The translations under genes were made by a program, and so were the position numbers. Shown here piece by piece: positions 1 to 8,379 of a DNA stretch of 64,000 bases. Origin of the DNA: Emticicia oligotrophica DSM 17448 (GTDB lineage: Bacteria; Bacteroidota; Bacteroidia; Cytophagales; Spirosomataceae); contig NC_018748.1 of the NCBI RefSeq assembly GCF_000263195.1, forward strand, positions 3,472,001 through 3,536,000, read 5' to 3'. Numbering within the stretch: position 1 is the first letter of the stretch; each line of letters starts with the position of its first letter. Below the pieces are notes generated by a model. That model was not told the origin of the DNA. It made no database searches and saw only the letters and a list, made by a program, of their open reading frames with translations.

Positions 1-1971
1 GCCATACGCTCTCACAACTGGCAAACGCATAGGGCTATAAAAATTACCCGTGAGGTCTATACTTAATTGAAGTTTCGGAAGTGTATAACTGATGGCATAA
101 TTAGCGGTGAAGTGTGGCGTTTGTATTTGATTGATTTTCAGACCATTATCTACTCGATAAACATCCATTAAAGTTCCACCCATAAAAACTTTCCAGCTTG
201 ATGCTAAAATGAGTTCAGCATTGAGAGCCACACCTTTCGAAATTCCGTAACCTTTCAAGTTATCGTAAACTACTAGTTCGGGGTTTTGGTCATAATCGGC
301 AATAATTTTATTCGAGAAATAGGTATAAAAACCATTTAGTTGAAGATTGCCATAACCATTGCCGAAACTAAAGAAATGCTGATAGTCTAAGTTGGCATTA
401 TAAGAGCGTTCAGGTTTTAAGTTGTTCTTAATCAGTACCTTACGCGAACCAGTTAGGGCGGCGTGGTCTTCTGAAAATAAATTGACCACTCGGTAGCCAT
501 TGCCTAAACTCAATCTAAAAATATTATCTTTATTGGGTGAGAGTTTCCAGTTGATTCTTGGTGAAGCAATGCCTCCATGTTTGGAATTATAATCATATCG
601 TAGCCCAACTAAAAGCTTGTTGGTTTGATTAAGTGAGATTTCATCCTGAAGAAAAATTCCTGGTAAACTTATATTATCTGGTGTGTTTTGAGCATCAGTA
701 TTTTGTGTAACAGGCGTGTTATCATCATAAAAAGTTTGACGAAATGTAGCCCCAAAAAGTGCATCATGTCTTTTTCCAAGTTTTTTATCCCAAAGTAATT
801 GTCCAAATGCAATTCGTTGCGTTGCTAGATAAAAAGTATTGCCATATACAGAATTTTGTTGATGTTGATTAAATGAGAAATTCAATATAATCTTCTGATT
901 ATCAATGGGTAATTGATAGCTACCAAGCATTTCTATTCGTTTTGTAAAGATAGACTCTCCGTAAACCTCGCTACCACCTCTATTCTCTTTTTGCCATTGC
1001 ATTTCACCTCCAAAACGGTCTTCGTAAATATATCTTGCGGCTAAATTAAATACCCTATTGCTCTTACGATTCATACTCCATTTATTAAAAATAGAGGTCC
1101 TATTTTGTAGCGTGATATCGGTAAAGTTATCATTGTTCACATCCCAACGTTTATTGAAAAGAAAGTAATTGCCCGAAAGTAAGACATCAAACTTTCCAAC
1201 TTTAGTTTTACCACTTATATCAAAATTGTTTTCAAGATAAGAGCTAGTATTCACATCAAAGTTTATTTTAGGAGCTTTGCTAGGATTTTTGGTGATTACA
1301 TTAATCAATCCGCCCACTGCTTCTGAACCATAAAGTGTAGAAGCTGGCCCTTTCATTACTTCGATGCGTTCGACCATTGAGTTCGGGATGCCACTCAAGC
1401 CATAAACCGAAGATAACGCAGAAACAATTGGCATTCCATCAATCATTACCATTGTGTAAGGGCCTTCCATTCCATTGATGTGAATATCACCCGTATTACA
1501 AACATTACAATTTAACTGAGGTCTTACCCCATTGACCATCGAAAGTGATTCAAAAAGGCTGGGTGTAGGGTTTTTACGAAAAAATGTTGGATTTAGTATT
1601 TGTATAGGTGCTGGAGATTCGTTAATACTGGTTTCTTTCATAGTACCAGTTACTACCACTTCATTGAGTTGAGCATTGGTTTCTTCAATTTCGATATTTA
1701 ATTGATGTGATTTATTTTCCTGAATATTTATCTGAACAGACTTGCTAATGTAGCCAACACTTGAAATGATAATGTTTTGTTTGCCAGAAGGAATGTTTTT
1801 TAGATGAAAATAACCTGATTCATCAGCTTGTGTACCATATTTAGTGTTTTGAACACTGATGCTTGCAAATGCGACACCTTTCTCTCGGTTAGTAATAATT
1901 CCCTTAATTTCTGAAGCTTTTAAGGGAATCATTGGTGTGAAAACAAGGAAAAATATGTATAGCTTTTTCAT
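1..1971 (-). CDS. TonB-dependent outer membrane receptor, C-terminus cut off by window start
   Basis: The minus-strand frame is open from an ATG at 1969-1971 to the window edge, 657 codons, so the beta-barrel end is missing. A signal peptide (MKKLYIFFLVFTPMIPLKA) is followed by a carboxypeptidase-regulatory-like domain (about residues 20-105, with GIITNREKGVAFASISV and a PSGKQNIIISSVGYISK stretch). The plug domain begins near residue 120 and holds NCNVCNTGDIHINGMEG, MVMIDGMPIVSAL and VMKGPASTLYGSEAVGG, the usual plug signatures of BtuB/FepA-like receptors. The rest is barrel with many aromatic-ended strands. Such proteins import cobalamin, siderophores or other large ligands using TonB energy; the two-cysteine CNVC plug motif is common in Bacteroidota receptors annotated for metal complexes, but the ligand cannot be read from the sequence. 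It is monocistronic as far as the window shows. Confidence 0.9.
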   Translation of the reverse strand, partial: MKKLYIFFLVFTPMIPLKASEIKGIITNREKGVAFASISVQNTKYGTQADESGYFHLKNIPSGKQNIIISSVGYISKSVQINIQENKSHQLNIEIEETNAQLNEVVVTGTMKETSINESPAPIQILNPTFFRKNPTPSLFESLSMVNGVRPQLNCNVCNTGDIHINGMEGPYTMVMIDGMPIVSALSSVYGLSGIPNSMVERIEVMKGPASTLYGSEAVGGLINVITKNPSKAPKINFDVNTSSYLENNFDISGKTKVGKFDVLLSGNYFLFNKRWDVNNDNFTDITLQNRTSIFNKWSMNRKSNRVFNLAARYIYEDRFGGEMQWQKENRGGSEVYGESIFTKRIEMLGSYQLPIDNQKIILNFSFNQHQQNSVYGNTFYLATQRIAFGQLLWDKKLGKRHDALFGATFRQTFYDDNTPVTQNTDAQNTPDNISLPGIFLQDEISLNQTNKLLVGLRYDYNSKHGGIASPRINWKLSPNKDNIFRLSLGNGYRVVNLFSEDHAALTGSRKVLIKNNLKPERSYNANLDYQHFFSFGNGYGNLQLNGFYTYFSNKIIADYDQNPELVVYDNLKGYGISKGVALNAELILASSWKVFMGGTLMDVYRVDNGLKINQIQTPHFTANYAISYTLPKLQLSIDLTGNFYSPMRLPVVRAYG

Positions 1972-2559
1972 TTTTTTGTATTGATAATACAAATTTTGAT
2001 GAATAAAATTTAATTTCAAAAATAAAACTAAAATAAATTTTAGACTAAACTAAAAATTTATCATTGTTTTGTGAAAATTAATGTTTAGATGTATTTGAAA
2101 TGTGATGACTTTTTCACGATTTGATGATTCCTAGAAAATAGTGTATTTGTAGGGTTTTATAATCAAAAAAAGTTTTGATTGATTTTTAGAAAAGTTGTAA
2201 CATGAAGTTGGATTACAACTTTCGGAGAAATGGAGGATGGAATAGAAGTTTTCTAAATCATTGAGAAAAGATAATATTAATTTCGAGCTTGGGAATGACT
2301 AATTTATAAACTTGTATGATGTATAAAATTTAGGTAATTCTGAATTTTGAGATTAGACGACTCCTTTTGGGCTAAATATCGACAACCGTTGCTTGGTAGA
2401 AAGATTAAATTCTAAAAAACGAGTTCCGTAGGAACGACCTATATATAACTAAATAGGTCGTTCCTACGGAACTCAAAATTGCAAAAAATCACTATATACT
2501 ATCAATATTTGATCCTTTACAGGGTCTTTTAAAATTGGGGATGACTCATATTAGTTGAG
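1972..2559. other. AT-rich intergenic region with one REP-like palindrome
   Basis: This gap lies upstream of the TonB receptor and downstream of the oxidoreductase stop, so it should hold the receptor promoter. I see no convincing coding frame. The only clear structure is the double palindrome at 2421-2474, listed separately. The first 130 bases next to the receptor start are very AT-rich, with no exact TAnnTTTG element that I could fix. Confidence 0.5.
2421..2474. repeat. REP-like double palindrome
   Basis: Two 22-nt arms (2421-2442 and 2453-2474) are perfect reverse complements around a 10-nt AT loop. Each arm also contains its own small hairpin, GTTCC-GTA-GGAAC. This nested design is typical of REP/BIME elements mobilised by RAYT-type transposases. 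It has no U-tract suited to a simple terminator, though it sits downstream of no plus-strand gene and upstream of the receptor. Confidence 0.75.
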
Positions 2560-3642
2560 TTAAATCTTTACAGTTCCGCCATTTTGAGCAGCTTTGTAGA
2601 TAGCTTCTACCACTTTAATATCTCTCAAACCTTCTTCACCAGGGGCAATTAAAGTTGTTCCGTTCATAATTGCAGCACAATCTTCATCTAACTGCTTTGC
2701 TTGTTGGCTTTTAAGTGGAAAATTAATCACACCATTGCTATGGCTTCCTTTATTATCAGAATAAGCCGAAAAAGGCTCCATTTTTAACCAACCTTTTTCA
2801 TAATTTACTTGTAGATAATTCATATTGATACCAAAACTTGTATGGCAGGCGGCTAAAGCACCACTCGGAAATTGCAATTGAAACATCATCGTTTCTTCAA
2901 CTTCTTTGTAGATTTCTGGCCGAGTTGTACTGGCTTGGGCAGTTACGGCTATGGGTTCTTCACCAGTAGCTAAGCGTGCCCCTTGAAGAGCATAAACCCC
3001 CATATCTCCCATTACACCACCACCCAAAGCTTTATTTTGTTTCCAGTGAGTGGTTCGAGCGTCGAAGTAACCCGCTCCACAAGAAATCATTTTAACTTTT
3101 CCATAAACTTGCTCACGTGTAATACGCATATACTCTTGCGTATTGGGGTCGTGTTGACAACGATAGCCAATGGCTAGATTTACTTTATTATCTTTACAGG
3201 CTTTAATCATTGCCAAACAATCGCTAACAGAGGGAGCCATTGGTTTTTCACAGAAAACATGTTTACCAGCACGAGCTGCTCTTACAACAAACTCTTTATG
3301 CATAGAAGGTGGTAAAACCACATAAACTACATCAATGTCAGGGTTATTGGCAATCGAATCGAAGTTTTGGTAGTTGTAAATGTTTTTATCAGGAATATTA
3401 TATTTTTGTTTCCATTTGATGGCTTTTTCGGGAGTGCCCGTTACAATTCCAGCTAAATAGCAATTAGTGGTTGTTTGAAGAGCAGGAGCGAGTAGATCTG
3501 TACTATAATAGCCTAAGCCTACGAGTGCAATACCCATTTTTTCCTTTTTAGTTTTTGTACTTGCTAGTAAAGTATTTGGAGAAAACAAGCTAGCTGTTCC
3601 ACCAATGATAATAGATTTTATAGCGTCTCGTCGATTAAACAT
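2560..3642 (-). CDS. Gfo/Idh/MocA family oxidoreductase with Tat-type leader
   Basis: A 360-residue NAD(P)-dependent sugar or polyol dehydrogenase-like protein. The N-terminus MFNRRDAIKSIIIGG has twin arginines followed by a hydrophobic run, so export by the Tat pathway to the periplasm is likely, as for the glycosidase-like GFO proteins of Bacteroidota. The Rossmann motif VGLGYYS is at about residues 41-47, the family EKP motif (catalytic lysine) at 132-134, and the GGGVMGDMGVY substrate-domain motif at 207-217. Length is normal for the family. The start ATG is fixed by the leader. It stands alone: the next gene upstream ends in a different transcription unit with its own terminator. Substrate is unknown. 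Confidence 0.9.
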   Translation of the reverse strand: MFNRRDAIKSIIIGGTASLFSPNTLLASTKTKKEKMGIALVGLGYYSTDLLAPALQTTTNCYLAGIVTGTPEKAIKWKQKYNIPDKNIYNYQNFDSIANNPDIDVVYVVLPPSMHKEFVVRAARAGKHVFCEKPMAPSVSDCLAMIKACKDNKVNLAIGYRCQHDPNTQEYMRITREQVYGKVKMISCGAGYFDARTTHWKQNKALGGGVMGDMGVYALQGARLATGEEPIAVTAQASTTRPEIYKEVEETMMFQLQFPSGALAACHTSFGINMNYLQVNYEKGWLKMEPFSAYSDNKGSHSNGVINFPLKSQQAKQLDEDCAAIMNGTTLIAPGEEGLRDIKVVEAIYKAAQNGGTVKI

Positions 3643-3787
3643 TTTGTTACATATTAAAGGTTGAATAATTGGATTTCATAATGGTATATTTTACTATAAG
3701 TAAAGCTAATCAATTAATTTCATTGTTGAATAGATTTTAGACGTATTTTTTGTGTTTGTGGCAGAAGTATTAGCTTTTTGTGAATTG

Positions 3788-3820
3788 ATAAAAAAAGGCG
3801 AAGTTTCCTTCGCCTTTAAG
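3788..3820 (-). terminator. Rho-independent terminator of the lipoprotein gene
   Basis: Ten-base perfect stem (3794-3803 with 3808-3817, core GGCGAAG/CTTCGCC) and a 4-nt loop. Read on the minus strand it is followed by a run of T. It begins 5 bases after the stop of the 3822-4973 gene. Confidence 0.85.
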
Positions 3821-3821
3821 A

Positions 3822-4973
3822 TTAATATTTGTCGTAGAATCTACGGATTCTTGTGGTGACTTGGTCGTAAATAGGTTTGGTAAATTCAATAAAGAGCTGC
3901 TGTGGCGGAGGTGGAAGTTGTTCTCGATTTTGGGTCAAATTGTATTCTACATTTGTTAAAGCTCTTTCATCACCATTGAAACTTGCCCATTCATTTACCC
4001 AAGTGTATTCACCCGGCACTTCTTCTCTTAGTAAAGTTTTATTCGTTTGGTAATCGTAAATTTCCATCGATAAAAGCCCTCTTGAACGTACTATCTTTCT
4101 TGATTTGATAATCGTTGCATTTACTTTACCATAAACGGGCATTTTTTTTCCATTAATGGTAGCCTCGCCTGTTTTTACACTGTCTTTGCTCGTAACCGTT
4201 TGGCGGTCAGTCTGAATATTGGTTTCGCCTACTACAAAATCAATAATTTCAAGTCTAACCACGTGGTCGGGGCTTAGTTTTACACTTTTCGCCTCATCTG
4301 GTGAATAAAATCTAATAAACTTATTTATTCTTCTGTTTGTACGTAAGAATTCATCAATTTTCCCTTGAAAGAATTCGTTGCTGTATTGATAAATTTTCGA
4401 GTTTATTTTTGGTTGTTCCACAACTACATGTACAGAACCTAAATTTAATGCTTCTTCCACACGATTACGTGCATCTTTGTAGTTTGGAGCGAAAGCCATG
4501 ATTCTGTCAAAGTGGTCGTAAGCTACACGAGCATCAAGTTTACTAATATTCCTACGGCTCAAAATTTCACTTCCTGCGGCATATCTTTCGGCCGCTGCAT
4601 TATCTCTGGCTTCTTCAGTCTCACGAAAATACGTTTGTGGACTCACAATTCTGCGGCAAGCCGTACAACGCTCAATAACCTCTTGCATTTTATTAAGTTT
4701 ATCGTAGTAGCCCAAAACAGTTTCCCATCGAAACTGTTGATTTGCATTTCTTACTCTAGCAATATCACGTGTAAGTTCATCTTGGGCATTACGATAAGCC
4801 ACAGGTAGTACATCAAGTGATTTACTATTGTCGGAATCTTTTTTTAATTTTTCGGCTGATTGTAACACAGCTTCATAATAATTGCCTTTTTCAAGAGCTT
4901 TGGTACCACTTTTCGAACAAGCTGCTATGAAGATGATACATGAAAATAATAGTAGTTTAATCGGAAGTTTCAT
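3822..4973 (-). CDS. Lipoprotein with N-terminal TPR-like helices, function unknown
   Basis: 383 residues. The N-terminus MKLPIKLLLFSCIIFIAAC is a lipoprotein signal with the lipobox cysteine at residue 19, so the mature protein is membrane-anchored and periplasm- or surface-facing. Residues about 25-175 are helical with repeated short A/Y/L-rich units (ALEKGNYYEAVLQSAEKL, AYDHFDRIMAFAPNYKDA) that look like tetratricopeptide repeats. A C-x-x-C pair (CTAC) lies near residue 99. The C-terminal half is predicted beta-rich (ATINGKKMPVYGKVNATII). I do not recognise a named family. It has its own terminator and a 187-base upstream gap, so it is probably monocistronic. Confidence 0.75.
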   Translation of the reverse strand: MKLPIKLLLFSCIIFIAACSKSGTKALEKGNYYEAVLQSAEKLKKDSDNSKSLDVLPVAYRNAQDELTRDIARVRNANQQFRWETVLGYYDKLNKMQEVIERCTACRRIVSPQTYFRETEEARDNAAAERYAAGSEILSRRNISKLDARVAYDHFDRIMAFAPNYKDARNRVEEALNLGSVHVVVEQPKINSKIYQYSNEFFQGKIDEFLRTNRRINKFIRFYSPDEAKSVKLSPDHVVRLEIIDFVVGETNIQTDRQTVTSKDSVKTGEATINGKKMPVYGKVNATIIKSRKIVRSRGLLSMEIYDYQTNKTLLREEVPGEYTWVNEWASFNGDERALTNVEYNLTQNREQLPPPPQQLFIEFTKPIYDQVTTRIRRFYDKY

Positions 4974-5092
4974 GATTTATGGTTTATTTGGTCAAAAACC
5001 TTGCTATATAAATTTGTGCAATATAATTGATTTTGAGGATTTTTTAGTTCAATTAAATGTTTGATTAACATTTTATTAGGAAAATTTGCTGA

Positions 5093-5126
5093 CAAAAAAA
5101 GTGATAATTCAAATTCGAATTATCAC
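5093..5126 (-). terminator. Rho-independent terminator after nuoB
   Basis: Perfect 10-bp stem (5101-5110 with 5117-5126, GTGATAATTC arm) and a 6-nt loop, followed on the minus strand by seven T. It lies 35 bases past the nuoB stop, which shows that transcription ends after nuoB and does not run on into further nuo genes. Confidence 0.85.
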
Positions 5127-5160
5127 TTATAGTTTGATTAATGTATTGATTATAAGTCGA

Positions 5161-5676
5161 TTAGCTTTCTTCTTTAAGTGCTGAAAGACTTTGTGTTTTA
5201 ATTTTTTCTTGTAATTTTAAAATACCACCAATTAATGCTTCGGGGCGAGGTGGGCATCCTGGTACATATACATCAACTGGTATAATTCGGTCAACTCCCT
5301 TTACAACATGATAACCATGTTCCCAGTAAGGTCCTCCACAATTTGAGCAACTTCCCATCGAAATTACATATCGTGGTTCGGCCATTTGTTCATATAAACG
5401 ACGAACACGGTCAGCCATTTTGAAAGTTACCGTTCCTGAAATAATCATTAAGTCGGATTGACGAGGAGAATTTCGAGGAAAAACCCCAAAGCGTTCGAGG
5501 TCATACGATGATGCATAAGTGGCCATCATTTCGATTGCACAGCATGCCAAACCAAATCCCATTGGCCAAATAGAGTTGGCTCTTGCCCAGTTGGTAATTT
5601 CATCAAGTGAAGTTAGTATAATTTCACTCTCACCAGTTTTGATATGTGCTTCTTTCTCAAGCGATTCAAAGTTCAT
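5161..5676 (-). CDS. nuoB: NADH-quinone oxidoreductase subunit B
   Basis: 171 residues. This subunit of respiratory complex I carries the terminal [4Fe-4S] cluster N2 that hands electrons to quinone at the membrane interface. All four N2 ligands are present: the adjacent cysteines in [11 protein letters not shown] (residues 45-46), the cysteine of [10 protein letters not shown] (110) and that of [11 protein letters not shown] (141). The ATG overlaps the nuoA stop by 4 bases, so the two are translationally coupled. Length and motifs are normal. No nuoC follows: a strong terminator and then unrelated genes lie downstream. Confidence 0.97.
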   Translation of the reverse strand: MNFESLEKEAHIKTGESEIILTSLDEITNWARANSIWPMGFGLACCAIEMMATYASSYDLERFGVFPRNSPRQSDLMIISGTVTFKMADRVRRLYEQMAEPRYVISMGSCSNCGGPYWEHGYHVVKGVDRIIPVDVYVPGCPPRPEALIGGILKLQEKIKTQSLSALKEES

Positions 5677-6143
5677 TTATCACCGTATTTTTCGTTGACT
5701 TGCTCATAAATTTCCATTGGAATTTTACTTTTGAATTTAGGCGTTCGGTATTCAGGTTTAATCCAATCAAGGTGTCCCTTTGCCCAAACATAAGCCAATC
5801 CAAGTGCTAAAACTACAATAAAAATACCCATTTCTGCTAAAGTTAACCATCCCCAAAGTCCATTGGTATCTTTTATGTATTGTTCGTTACCAAAAACAGT
5901 AGCCCAAGGAAATAGAAAAACTAACTCTACATCGAAAAGCAGGAATATAAGTGCAACAATATAGAATTTAACGTTGAATTGTACATTGGCATTTCCGATG
6001 GGGTCTTCACCAGACTCATAAGTGGTGAGTTTTTCTTCATTGGGCTTATTGGGACGTAATAACCAAGCAATACCAAGTACTGCTAATACCGCCACCGCTG
6101 CCAAAATGATTGCCAGTAGAATAATGCCAAAATCTGATAACAT
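5673..6143 (-). CDS. nuoA: NADH-quinone oxidoreductase subunit A
   Basis: 156 residues, a membrane subunit of complex I that helps form the quinone entry site. Three transmembrane helices are visible: residues about 5-29, 62-83 and 95-120. The conserved loop [20 protein letters not shown] after helix 1 and the [11 protein letters not shown] segment in helix 2 (with the family's conserved acidic pair) identify it. The C-terminal tail is longer than in E. coli and ends in a charged stretch, as is common in Bacteroidota. It is co-transcribed with nuoB (4-base overlap) and lies 68 bases after the rhodanese gene. Confidence 0.96.
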   Translation of the reverse strand: MLSDFGIILLAIILAAVAVLAVLGIAWLLRPNKPNEEKLTTYESGEDPIGNANVQFNVKFYIVALIFLLFDVELVFLFPWATVFGNEQYIKDTNGLWGWLTLAEMGIFIVVLALGLAYVWAKGHLDWIKPEYRTPKFKSKIPMEIYEQVNEKYGDK

Positions 6144-6158
6144 TGTATAAAAAGCTTA

Positions 6159-6198
6159 GAATTATTGAATTACCTAATGTTGAACTTTTCAATAATTC
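6159..6198 (-). terminator. Possible weak terminator between rhodanese gene and nuoA
   Basis: Eleven-base perfect inverted repeat (6159-6169 with 6188-6198, arm GAATTATTGAA) with an 18-nt loop. On the minus strand a short T-rich stretch follows after a few bases. The weak U-tract and AT-only stem make partial read-through into nuoAB likely. Confidence 0.4.
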
Positions 6199-6211
6199 TT
6201 TGATGAATCAA

Positions 6212-6520
6212 TTACTCCATATCACGGTAGGCCATGATGCCTCCTAATACATTATGTACTTTTTCGAAACCTTGTGCAATGAGGAATTCTTTTGCTTTTC
6301 CGCTTCTTGCACCGCTACGGCAGTGAATGTATATATCTTGTCCCTTAAGGGCTTCAAATTCGTCTAAATGCTCAGGGATTTCGCCAAGTGGAATTAGTTT
6401 TGCTCCGAGGTTGTCATCCTCATACTCATATTCTTCACGTACATCGAATAAGTTAATAGGTGTTTCGCCTTCTAATAACTCTTTTAACTGTTGAACGGTA
6501 ATATCAAAATTCTTATCCAT
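6212..6520 (-). CDS. Rhodanese-like sulfurtransferase domain protein
   Basis: 102 residues, one rhodanese domain filling the whole protein, like GlpE. The active-site loop is CRSGARS with the nucleophilic cysteine at residue 67 in YIHCRSGARSGKA, which suits a persulfide-carrying enzyme. The N-terminal LFDVREEYEY segment is the usual structural motif with the conserved aspartate. There is no signal peptide, so it is cytoplasmic. It lies between the T9SS cargo gene (37 bases) and nuoA (68 bases) on the same strand; a role in sulfur delivery for Fe-S or thiolation is possible but not shown by the context. Confidence 0.9.
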   Translation of the reverse strand: MDKNFDITVQQLKELLEGETPINLFDVREEYEYEDDNLGAKLIPLGEIPEHLDEFEALKGQDIYIHCRSGARSGKAKEFLIAQGFEKVHNVLGGIMAYRDME

Positions 6521-6557
6521 AGTTTTATTTTATCTTAATTATATTGATAGGTATATC

Positions 6558-8363
6558 TTAATGCAGAACTACAATCTTACGAATAAAATTCTTTTTTCCA
6601 TCCGAAAATTTCAACAAATATGTATTCGGAGGTAAGCTTTTCAGATTAAGTTCTTGATTATCAGTTGTTTCTTTATAGAATAATTCACGGCCTGAAATAT
6701 CGAAGATACTAACTGATTTGATATTTGGGAAATCCCACTTTACTACGTCACTTGTTGGGTTTGGATATATACTGAAAGCATTTTCAAATGTTGTTTCATT
6801 GCCCAAAGGAGCATTGATTTGACCATTAGTTGATTTGAATCCCATTACAGGACGAACCATTAAACTTCCTTTTAAAGTAGTGTTTTGTATCCAATCACTA
6901 CCTTTGTTATAGTATATTTTATCGGCAAATTGAGGGGAGTTTTTATCTACTCCAATACCAATTACATCTTCATTAACCTTAGTCCAAGCAACAAAAAAAG
7001 TATCTTTTACAGCAATATTTTGGTCGAGAGGGTATTCTACAAAACCATTGATATCGTTAGGGTATTTTACTTTTACTGATTGCTGATGGAGCGGTTTTCC
7101 CGGTTTTCCATTCGTACTTTCTAAAATTTGTAAAAGAAAGAATTGCCCAGAAATATCCTTAAAATATGGTGTAAAGTTAAATCTCACTGCATTGATAGTA
7201 TCAGCTCTGCTGAGTATAAATTTTATAGCTACTTTTCCTAAACTTTGGTCTGTATCTGCACCAGTTTCAGCAGTGCCGTCATCATAGGCATAATAGTCGA
7301 GTAAAGGGGTATAAATTGAAACGGAGTCATTGCTTAACAAAAGTGCTTCAGGTATATTATTGGTAGAATCAGGTACAATAATAACTCCCGAATTCTCATA
7401 TATTATTCTTTGGGTAAACTTCAATGAGGCTTGTTTTCCTTTAAAATTATTAAAAAGAGGAACGGGATTATTCTTGATTGGTGGATTTGGGGTAGTGATA
7501 ATTTCATTATTGCCCCTAATATTATACAAAATTTGTTTCGAAACCGTATCAGTTACAGTGAATGTTAGGTTTACTGAGCGTGCATTTTTTTGTAATGTAC
7601 TTACTGAAACATCTAGAGAATTATTTACTTCTGCCGATGGATTAACTAAAAACTGGCGGAGAGGCATCGCAGAATACCTCTTTAGATAGTTGTTTTTGAA
7701 ACCTCTAAGTGCTATATCTTGTGTATAAATATCTTTTTTACGTCGATTTTTATTAAGGTAAACAAAATCTATATGCCACATATCAAACGCACCCGATTGG
7801 CGGCCACGTGTTTGGAATCTGAATTGAAAATTTTGGTGTAAAAATTCGGTTTTATTAATGGGTAAAAGTGCTTGTGTAAATTTATCTTTACTCGTACCCT
7901 GTTGACGCCAAACGACTTTCCATTGGTTTTTATCATTTAAGAGTGAAACCACGAGAGAATCGTCTTCGTCAGGCAATTCTCCTAAGCCCTTCGCTTCCCA
8001 ATAAAAACTTAAATAGACTGAGTCTGATATTGCCAAACCTGCTAAGTTTATAGGACGTGAACTTAGCGTATCAGTATTCCCATAAGCAAACTTATTTGAA
8101 AAGTTATAGGGTATTCCGGCTGCATTGCGACTATCAAAAGTAGCTACATTGACAGATGGTTGATTGATAGGAAAAGAATTATTAATACTTACTCCTCCAT
8201 TAATCCAAAGTTGTGGATTGGGTGATGAAGTTTTATTAAGAGAAAAATCATCAAAAAATGGTAGGGTCAGCGATTGTGCGTAAGTAAGTTGTGTGCAAAA
8301 AAGAACTAATAAAATAACAGACCTGCAAATACTTACAGGTCTGTTGTTTTGAAATATCTTCAT
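6558..8363 (-). CDS. Secreted T9SS cargo protein with type A C-terminal sorting domain
   Basis: 601 residues from the ATG at 8361-8363 (MKIFQNNRPVS...). I chose this over a longer frame from 8423 because it yields a signal peptide (hydrophobic SVILLVLFCTQL then TYAQS cleavage region) and leaves a 16-base gap from the PASTA gene rather than an overlap. The body has beta-sandwich character (lectin/jelly-roll-like region around residues 30-200: LPFFDDFS, NKFAYGNTDTLSSRPI). The end is a T9SS type A sorting domain: FSIYPNPTSDVV, SIFDISGREL, then LPPNTYLLKFSDGKK and a basic FIRKIVVLH tail. The protein is therefore exported by Sec, then by T9SS. Function of the body is unknown. Confidence 0.85.
   Translation of the reverse strand: MKIFQNNRPVSICRSVILLVLFCTQLTYAQSLTLPFFDDFSLNKTSSPNPQLWINGGVSINNSFPINQPSVNVATFDSRNAAGIPYNFSNKFAYGNTDTLSSRPINLAGLAISDSVYLSFYWEAKGLGELPDEDDSLVVSLLNDKNQWKVVWRQQGTSKDKFTQALLPINKTEFLHQNFQFRFQTRGRQSGAFDMWHIDFVYLNKNRRKKDIYTQDIALRGFKNNYLKRYSAMPLRQFLVNPSAEVNNSLDVSVSTLQKNARSVNLTFTVTDTVSKQILYNIRGNNEIITTPNPPIKNNPVPLFNNFKGKQASLKFTQRIIYENSGVIIVPDSTNNIPEALLLSNDSVSIYTPLLDYYAYDDGTAETGADTDQSLGKVAIKFILSRADTINAVRFNFTPYFKDISGQFFLLQILESTNGKPGKPLHQQSVKVKYPNDINGFVEYPLDQNIAVKDTFFVAWTKVNEDVIGIGVDKNSPQFADKIYYNKGSDWIQNTTLKGSLMVRPVMGFKSTNGQINAPLGNETTFENAFSIYPNPTSDVVKWDFPNIKSVSIFDISGRELFYKETTDNQELNLKSLPPNTYLLKFSDGKKNFIRKIVVLH
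8316..8345. repeat. Palindrome inside the signal-peptide coding region
   Basis: Perfect 10-bp inverted repeat (8316-8325 with 8336-8345, arm AACAGACCTG) and a 10-nt loop. It encodes residues about 7-16 of the T9SS cargo protein, in the n-region of its signal peptide. The sequence resembles intergenic REP-like elements of Bacteroidota, and a related palindrome with ACAGGTT arms lies at 28691. Confidence 0.65.
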
Positions 8364-8379
8364 ACAGTTGTTTGATACG

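Noticed and set aside
7330-7689. 119-residue plus-strand frame inside the T9SS cargo gene
   Set aside because: Antisense shadow of a real gene, with no family signature.
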